From the NCBI GenBank assembly GCA_900556255.1, contig USNZ01000029.1:1-9247 (forward strand): 9,247 nt of DNA. Reading direction: 5' to 3'. The DNA is from an uncultured Oscillospiraceae bacterium. Its GTDB lineage: Bacteria > Bacillota > Clostridia > Oscillospirales > Ruminococcaceae. The position numbers and the translations under genes are program-made. The notes under the pieces are model-generated. The model saw only the letters and a list, made by a program, of their open reading frames with translations, was not told the DNA's origin and did no database searches. The stretch's first letter is position 1. Every line of letters begins with the position of its first letter. Shown here piece by piece: positions 6,017-9,247 of this stretch.

Positions 6017-6574
6017 ATGATGCAGCTTACCAAGGGGCGGCCCGCCGATGCCGCCGCCCGTGCACCGCGGGAACAGCGATGCTACGACTTTTTGGATGCG
6101 CTGGGCATCGCGTATGAGCGCGTTGACCACGCCCCTGCCGACACGATGGAGCTTTGCGCCGCCATCGACGAGGTCTTGCAGGCGATGATCTGCAAAAATC
6201 TGTTTTTGTGCAACCGCCAGCAGACGCAGTTTTATCTGTTGCTGATCCCTGAGGACAAGACCTTTAAGACCAAGGATATCAGCCATCAGCTGAATGTGGC
6301 GCGCCTGAGCTTCGGCACCGCCGAAAAAATGGGTGAGCTGCTGGACGTGCACCCCGGTAGCGTCAGCATACTGGCGCTGATGAACGACACCGACAACCGC
6401 GTGCAACTGCTGATCGACCGCGAGGTGACGGGGCGGGCGTTTTTCGGCTGCCACCCGTGCGAGAATACGTCCAGCCTGCGCATACAAACAGACGATTTAA
6501 CGCAAAAAATCATACCCGCCCTACACCATACCCCCATTTTTGTGGAGCTGCCCCGCTATGACGATGCAACCTGA
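6017..6574 (+). CDS. YbaK/ProX-type aminoacyl-tRNA editing protein (prolyl-tRNA synthetase-associated domain)
   Basis: This is a 185-residue stand-alone member of the YbaK/ProX superfamily, which hydrolyses wrongly charged tRNAs in trans, classically Ala-tRNA(Pro) or Cys-tRNA(Pro). The features match the PrdX/ProXp-ala branch: KNLFL with the candidate catalytic lysine K60, a YLLLIP strand (73-78), DISHQL (87-92), LSFGTAEKMGELL (97-109), then VHPGSVSILALMND (111-124) with the conserved GSVS turn and ND pair, VQLLID (129-134), and the closing CHPCENTSSL (145-154). In the PrdX branch the last motif is usually HPN.NTAT-like, so this one is slightly divergent. Two adjacent ATGs (6017, 6020) are possible starts. 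GGAG at 6007-6010 lies 6 or 9 nt upstream. The exact amino-acid specificity cannot be read from the sequence. It overlaps the following gene by 17 nt. Confidence 0.87.
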   Translation: MMQLTKGRPADAAARAPREQRCYDFLDALGIAYERVDHAPADTMELCAAIDEVLQAMICKNLFLCNRQQTQFYLLLIPEDKTFKTKDISHQLNVARLSFGTAEKMGELLDVHPGSVSILALMNDTDNRVQLLIDREVTGRAFFGCHPCENTSSLRIQTDDLTQKIIPALHHTPIFVELPRYDDAT

Positions 6575-7982
6575 ATCCCCGCTGCAAAAGCAGCTGGAAG
6601 CCCTGGCCGCCGCCCGCACACCGCTGCACATGCCCGGCCACAAGCGCCGCGTTTGGCCCGCTGCGGGGCTGGGCTGCGCCGCCTGGGATATGACGGAAAT
6701 TGACGGCGCCGACGACCTGCACGAGGCGGACGGTATTCTGGCCGACGCCATGCGGCGCACCGCCGCGCTGTACGGCAGCCGCCGCTGTTGGTACCTGGTG
6801 GGGGGCAGCACGGTGGGGCTGTTGGCGGGCGTGCGCGCGCTGGCACCCTTCGGCAGTGAAATCCTGATGGCCCGCAACTGCCACAAGGCGGTCTACCACG
6901 CGGTGGAACTGGGGCAGCTGCGCGCGCATTACCTGCTGCCGCCGATAGACCCCGCCTTTGGCGTGTACGGCAGCGTGCAGCCCGCCGACGTGCAGGCGGC
7001 GCTGAAACAGCACAAAAATATACGCTGTGTCGTGATAACCAGCCCCACCTATGAGGGCGTGGTTTCGGACGTGGCGTCCCTTGCCAAAATTTGCCACGCC
7101 CGCGGTGTGCCGCTTTTGGTGGACGAAGCCCACGGCGCACACTACCTGCCCTTTGCCGAACCGCTGGGCTGGCAGGGCGGCGCGGTGGCGGCGGGCGCGG
7201 ATGTGGTGGTGCAAAGCGCGCACAAGACACTGCCCAGCCTGACGCAGACGGCATTTTTGCAGGTGAACGGAACTTTGGCCGACGATGCGGAAATCGAGCG
7301 CCAACTGGACGTGTTTGAGACCAGCTCGCCCAGCTACCCGCTGCTGGTCAGCCTGGACGGATGTACCGCATGGCTGGCACAGCAGGGGAGAGCCGCCTTT
7401 GCCGCATGGCGGCAGCAACTGAACGGTTTTGACGATGCTGTGCGCAATTTTCGGCATACGCCGATTTTATGCCACGGCGCGGACACCCTGCAGGACCACC
7501 CCGATTTTTATGCTTTTGATGCAGGCAAAATTTTGCTGCGCATGGGCAGCCGGGGCGCAGCCTTTTTGCGGCAAAACGGCTTTGAGCCGGAAATGGTGCG
7601 CGGGGACGACGTCCTGGCCATGACCTCGCCCTGCGACGCGCCGGACACCCTGCCGCGCTTGGCGCAAGTTTTGCAAAAATGGGACGATACAGCGCAAAAA
7701 TTGCCAAGCCCCGCGCTGACACTGCCGCACCCCGGCCGGGCGGCTTTGCCGATCGGTCAGGCCGTTTTGCAGGGCAGCCGAACGCTGCCAATGCAACAGG
7801 CGGAGGGCAGGATTTCCGCCGAATATATCTGGGCGTACCCGCCCGGTGTGCCGCTGCTGGCCCCCGGTGAGGAGATCACGCCGGAATTTTTGACGGCTGC
7901 ACGCAATTTGCAGAGCGCAGGCACCCGCCTGCACCACAGCCGCTGCCCCTTGCCCGCGCAAATCGCCGTGCTGCAGCCCTGA
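6558..7982 (+). CDS. Orn/Lys/Arg decarboxylase-family PLP enzyme (YaaO/SpeA type)
   Basis: This is a fold-type I pyridoxal-phosphate enzyme of the prokaryotic Orn/Lys/Arg decarboxylase group, which yields polyamine precursors such as agmatine, cadaverine or putrescine. From the ATG at 6558 it has 474 residues, the usual length of the short Bacillus-type form without the N-terminal wing domain of the E. coli inducible enzymes. Visible motifs are HMPGHKR (24-30), EIDGADDLHEADG (47-59), the PLP-phosphate region VGGSTVG (81-87), DEAHGAH (189-195, with the ring-nitrogen aspartate D189), the Schiff-base lysine K223 in SAHKT, and the C-terminal YPPGVPLLAPGEE (427-439) typical of the family. GGAG at 6544-6547 precedes the chosen start, and ATG at 6564 is also possible. 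It overlaps the upstream editing gene by 17 nt. Substrate is undetermined. No terminator is visible after its stop. Confidence 0.88.
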   Translation: MTMQPESPLQKQLEALAAARTPLHMPGHKRRVWPAAGLGCAAWDMTEIDGADDLHEADGILADAMRRTAALYGSRRCWYLVGGSTVGLLAGVRALAPFGSEILMARNCHKAVYHAVELGQLRAHYLLPPIDPAFGVYGSVQPADVQAALKQHKNIRCVVITSPTYEGVVSDVASLAKICHARGVPLLVDEAHGAHYLPFAEPLGWQGGAVAAGADVVVQSAHKTLPSLTQTAFLQVNGTLADDAEIERQLDVFETSSPSYPLLVSLDGCTAWLAQQGRAAFAAWRQQLNGFDDAVRNFRHTPILCHGADTLQDHPDFYAFDAGKILLRMGSRGAAFLRQNGFEPEMVRGDDVLAMTSPCDAPDTLPRLAQVLQKWDDTAQKLPSPALTLPHPGRAALPIGQAVLQGSRTLPMQQAEGRISAEYIWAYPPGVPLLAPGEEITPEFLTAARNLQSAGTRLHHSRCPLPAQIAVLQP

Positions 7983-7991
7983 AAAATGCCC

Positions 7992-8020
7992 TTGACTTTT
8001 GCGCGCCGAGCGTGTAAAAT
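7992..8020 (+). promoter_or_regulatory. Sigma-A-type promoter for the SCIFF peptide gene
   Basis: A -35 box TTGACT (7992-7997) and a -10 box TAAAAT (8015-8020) are separated by exactly 17 nt. Each matches consensus at 5 of 6 positions. Transcription should start at about 8027, giving a leader of about 30 nt before the ATG at 8059. The sequence around and downstream of the -10 is AT-rich, in contrast to the surrounding genes. This is the best promoter in the window. Confidence 0.8.
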
Positions 8021-8041
8021 AATAGTAATTCTAAATTGTAT

Positions 8042-8050
8042 AAAGGGGTG
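8042..8050 (+). promoter_or_regulatory. Ribosome binding site of the SCIFF peptide gene
   Basis: AAAGGGGTG has strong anti-Shine-Dalgarno complementarity and ends 8 nt before the ATG at 8059. It supports translation of this very short gene. Confidence 0.75.
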
Positions 8051-8058
8051 ACTGTTTT

Positions 8059-8205
8059 ATGAAGCACATTCAGACTCTCGAAACCCGTGATATGGCTAAG
8101 AGCCTGCTCAACGGCGGCTGCGGTGAATGCCAGACCTCCTGCCAGAGCGCTTGCAAGACCAGCTGCGGCATTGCCAACCAGCCTTGCGAAAAGACCGACA
8201 AGTAA
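8059..8205 (+). CDS. scfA: SCIFF ranthipeptide precursor (six-cysteine peptide)
   Basis: This 48-codon gene encodes a precursor of the SCIFF family ('six cysteines in forty-five residues'), a ribosomally made peptide that a radical SAM enzyme modifies with thioether crosslinks. The leader begins MKHIQTLETRD, matching the conserved family start, and runs to about residue 20 (LLNGG). The core holds cysteines at 21, 24, 28, 32, 36 and 43 in the typical run SCQSACKTSC (27-36) followed by IANQPCEK. Candidate acceptor residues in and after the core include T26, S27, S30, T34, S35 and T46. It has its own promoter and RBS and lies 75 nt upstream of its maturase, the standard SCIFF arrangement. The biological role of SCIFF products is not settled; no immunity or export gene is visible here. 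The family assignment is firm. Confidence 0.95.
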   Translation: MKHIQTLETRDMAKSLLNGGCGECQTSCQSACKTSCGIANQPCEKTDK

Positions 8206-8220
8206 TTTATACGCGGTTAT

Positions 8221-8254
8221 TGCCGGGTTGCCAGTAGGTACCCCGGCATTTTTT
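8221..8254 (+). terminator. Hairpin plus T-run between peptide and maturase genes
   Basis: A 7-bp GC-rich stem, TGCCGGG (8221-8227) with CCCGGCA (8242-8248), encloses a 14-nt loop and is followed directly by six T residues (8249-8254). This is a typical rho-independent terminator shape. No separate promoter is evident in the 26 nt between it and the maturase ATG. It therefore probably acts as a partial terminator, making the peptide transcript much more abundant than the maturase transcript. The partial nature is inferred. Confidence 0.75.
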
Positions 8255-8270
8255 ATGACCGCTTCTCAAT

Positions 8271-8275
8271 AGGAG
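8271..8275 (+). promoter_or_regulatory. Ribosome binding site of the SCIFF maturase gene
   Basis: AGGAG lies 5 nt before the ATG at 8281 and fixes the maturase start just downstream of the terminator hairpin. Confidence 0.75.
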
Positions 8276-8280
8276 CAGCT

Positions 8281-9247
8281 ATGATTCACCAATACAAACT
8301 GGGCGGCTACAACATTGTGCTGGACGTGTACAGCGGCAGCGTTCACGCCGTGGACGATGTGGCGTATGACGCCATCGGGCTGATCGACGCCGGCAAGACC
8401 CGCGCCGAGGCCGCCGAAATCCTGACAAAAAAATACGCAGGGCGCGCCGACGTGACCCCCGCCGACATCAACGACTGCCTGGACGACATCGACGAGCTGA
8501 CCGCCGCCGGCCAGCTGTTTGCGCCGGACGCCTACGCCGACCACGCGTTTGACTTCAAAAACCGTTCCAACGTGGTCAAGGCGCTTTGCCTGCATGTGGC
8601 GCACACCTGCAACCTGAATTGCAGCTACTGCTTTGCCGCGCAGGGCAAGTTCCACGGCGAGGCCGGGCTGATGAGCTTTGAAACCGGCAAGCGCGCTTTG
8701 GACTTTTTGATCGAAAATTCCGGCACACGCCGCAACCTGGAAGTGGACTTTTTCGGCGGCGAACCGCTGATGAACTTCGAGGTTTGCAAGCAGCTTGTCG
8801 CCTATGCACGCAGCATCGAGAAAAAGTACAACAAGAATTTCCGCTTTACCATGACCACCAACGGCATCGGCATTACCGACGAAGTCATTGACTGGTGCAA
8901 CAAGGAATGTCATAATGTTGTGCTTTCGCTGGACGGCCGCAAGGAAGTCAACGACCGTTTCCGCGTGGATCTGGCGGGCAACGGCAGCTACGACCGCATC
9001 GTGCCCAAGTTCCAAAAGCTGGTGGCGGCGCGCGGCGGCACGGGCTACTATATGCGCGGCACTTTTACGCATCACAACGTTGATTTTACCAAGGATTTGT
9101 TCCACATGGCGGACGACCTCGGCTTTACCGAACTGTCGATGGAGCCTGTTGTGGCACCGCCCGATTCCCCCGAAGCCCTGACCGAGGAGGACCTGCCCAA
9201 GCTGTTTGACCAGTACGAGCTGCTGGCCAACGATATGCTGCGCCGCC
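8281..9247 (+). CDS. scfB: Radical SAM SCIFF peptide maturase, 5' part (runs off window)
   Basis: This enzyme installs Cys thioether crosslinks in the SCIFF precursor encoded just upstream. The visible 322 residues start with a small winged-helix region (about 1-85: MIHQYKLGGY, then VHAVDDVAYDAI and a helix up to DELTAAGQLF). It fits the PqqD-like precursor-recognition (RRE) domain known at the N-terminus of SCIFF maturases. The radical SAM core follows, with the iron-sulfur motif CNLNCSYC (C110, C114, C117), the SAM-binding FFGGEPL (157-163), TTNG (192-195) and LSLDGR (215-220). The reading frame is intact to the window edge. The C-terminal SPASM/Twitch domain with the auxiliary cluster cysteines, expected at about 450 residues total, lies outside and cannot be checked. 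Expression is probably from the peptide promoter through the weak terminator. Confidence 0.95.
   Translation, partial: MIHQYKLGGYNIVLDVYSGSVHAVDDVAYDAIGLIDAGKTRAEAAEILTKKYAGRADVTPADINDCLDDIDELTAAGQLFAPDAYADHAFDFKNRSNVVKALCLHVAHTCNLNCSYCFAAQGKFHGEAGLMSFETGKRALDFLIENSGTRRNLEVDFFGGEPLMNFEVCKQLVAYARSIEKKYNKNFRFTMTTNGIGITDEVIDWCNKECHNVVLSLDGRKEVNDRFRVDLAGNGSYDRIVPKFQKLVAARGGTGYYMRGTFTHHNVDFTKDLFHMADDLGFTELSMEPVVAPPDSPEALTEEDLPKLFDQYELLANDMLRR

Noticed and set aside
5486..6487. Long minus-strand open frame of 333 codons opposite sbcC and the editing gene
   Set aside because: It is a shadow frame in GC-rich codons, rich in Q, H, A and G, with no domain motifs, while both + strand genes are well supported.
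6540..6557. TTG start at 6540 for the decarboxylase
   Set aside because: GGAG at 6544-6547 would lie inside the coding region and serves the ATG at 6558 well. The added residues are not conserved family sequence.

Overview
The window is GC-rich and densely coded, with every gene on the + strand. It looks like low-copy chromosomal DNA from a Gram-positive anaerobe of the class Clostridia. The SCIFF peptide with its radical SAM maturase, the NusG-domain-II protein and the YaaO-type decarboxylase all point that way. The high GC and the short TGTAGGGG...CCCCTACA palindromic repeats suggest the Oscillospiraceae/Ruminococcaceae (Faecalibacterium, Gemmiger or Subdoligranulum-like). The genus is inference only.

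Layout. (1) 1-63: right-hand part of a short palindromic repeat, cut by the window edge. (2) 126-1375: ribonuclease Z (TTG start), overlapping by 4 nt a small membrane-anchored NusG-domain-II protein. (3) 1376-1875: a 500-nt non-coding block. It holds two further full copies of the palindromic element inside a larger inverted repeat whose arms combine AT-rich sequence with a GC palindrome. (4) 1876-7982: a tight run of five genes, GNAT acetyltransferase, sbcD, sbcC, a YbaK/ProX-type tRNA-editing protein and an Orn/Lys/Arg decarboxylase-family PLP enzyme. Their junctions are +20, -4, +3 and -17 nt, so they are probably one transcription unit. (5) 7983-9247: a clear sigma-A-type promoter, a 48-codon SCIFF precursor peptide gene (six Cys), a hairpin with a T-run, and the 5' two-thirds or so of the radical SAM SCIFF maturase, which runs off the window.

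How the genes work together. SbcC and SbcD form the Rad50/Mre11-like nuclease that cleaves hairpins and palindromes, and here they lie directly downstream of a palindrome-rich block. RNase Z and the ProX-like protein both act on tRNA (3' maturation and removal of mischarged amino acids), but they sit in different transcription units. The peptide/maturase pair at the right edge is a ranthipeptide (SCIFF) RiPP system. It is a known family whose biological role is still poorly understood, and it is the most interesting locus here. I found no evidence for a wholly new gene system. The repeat architecture at 1400-1860 is the least explained part of the window.
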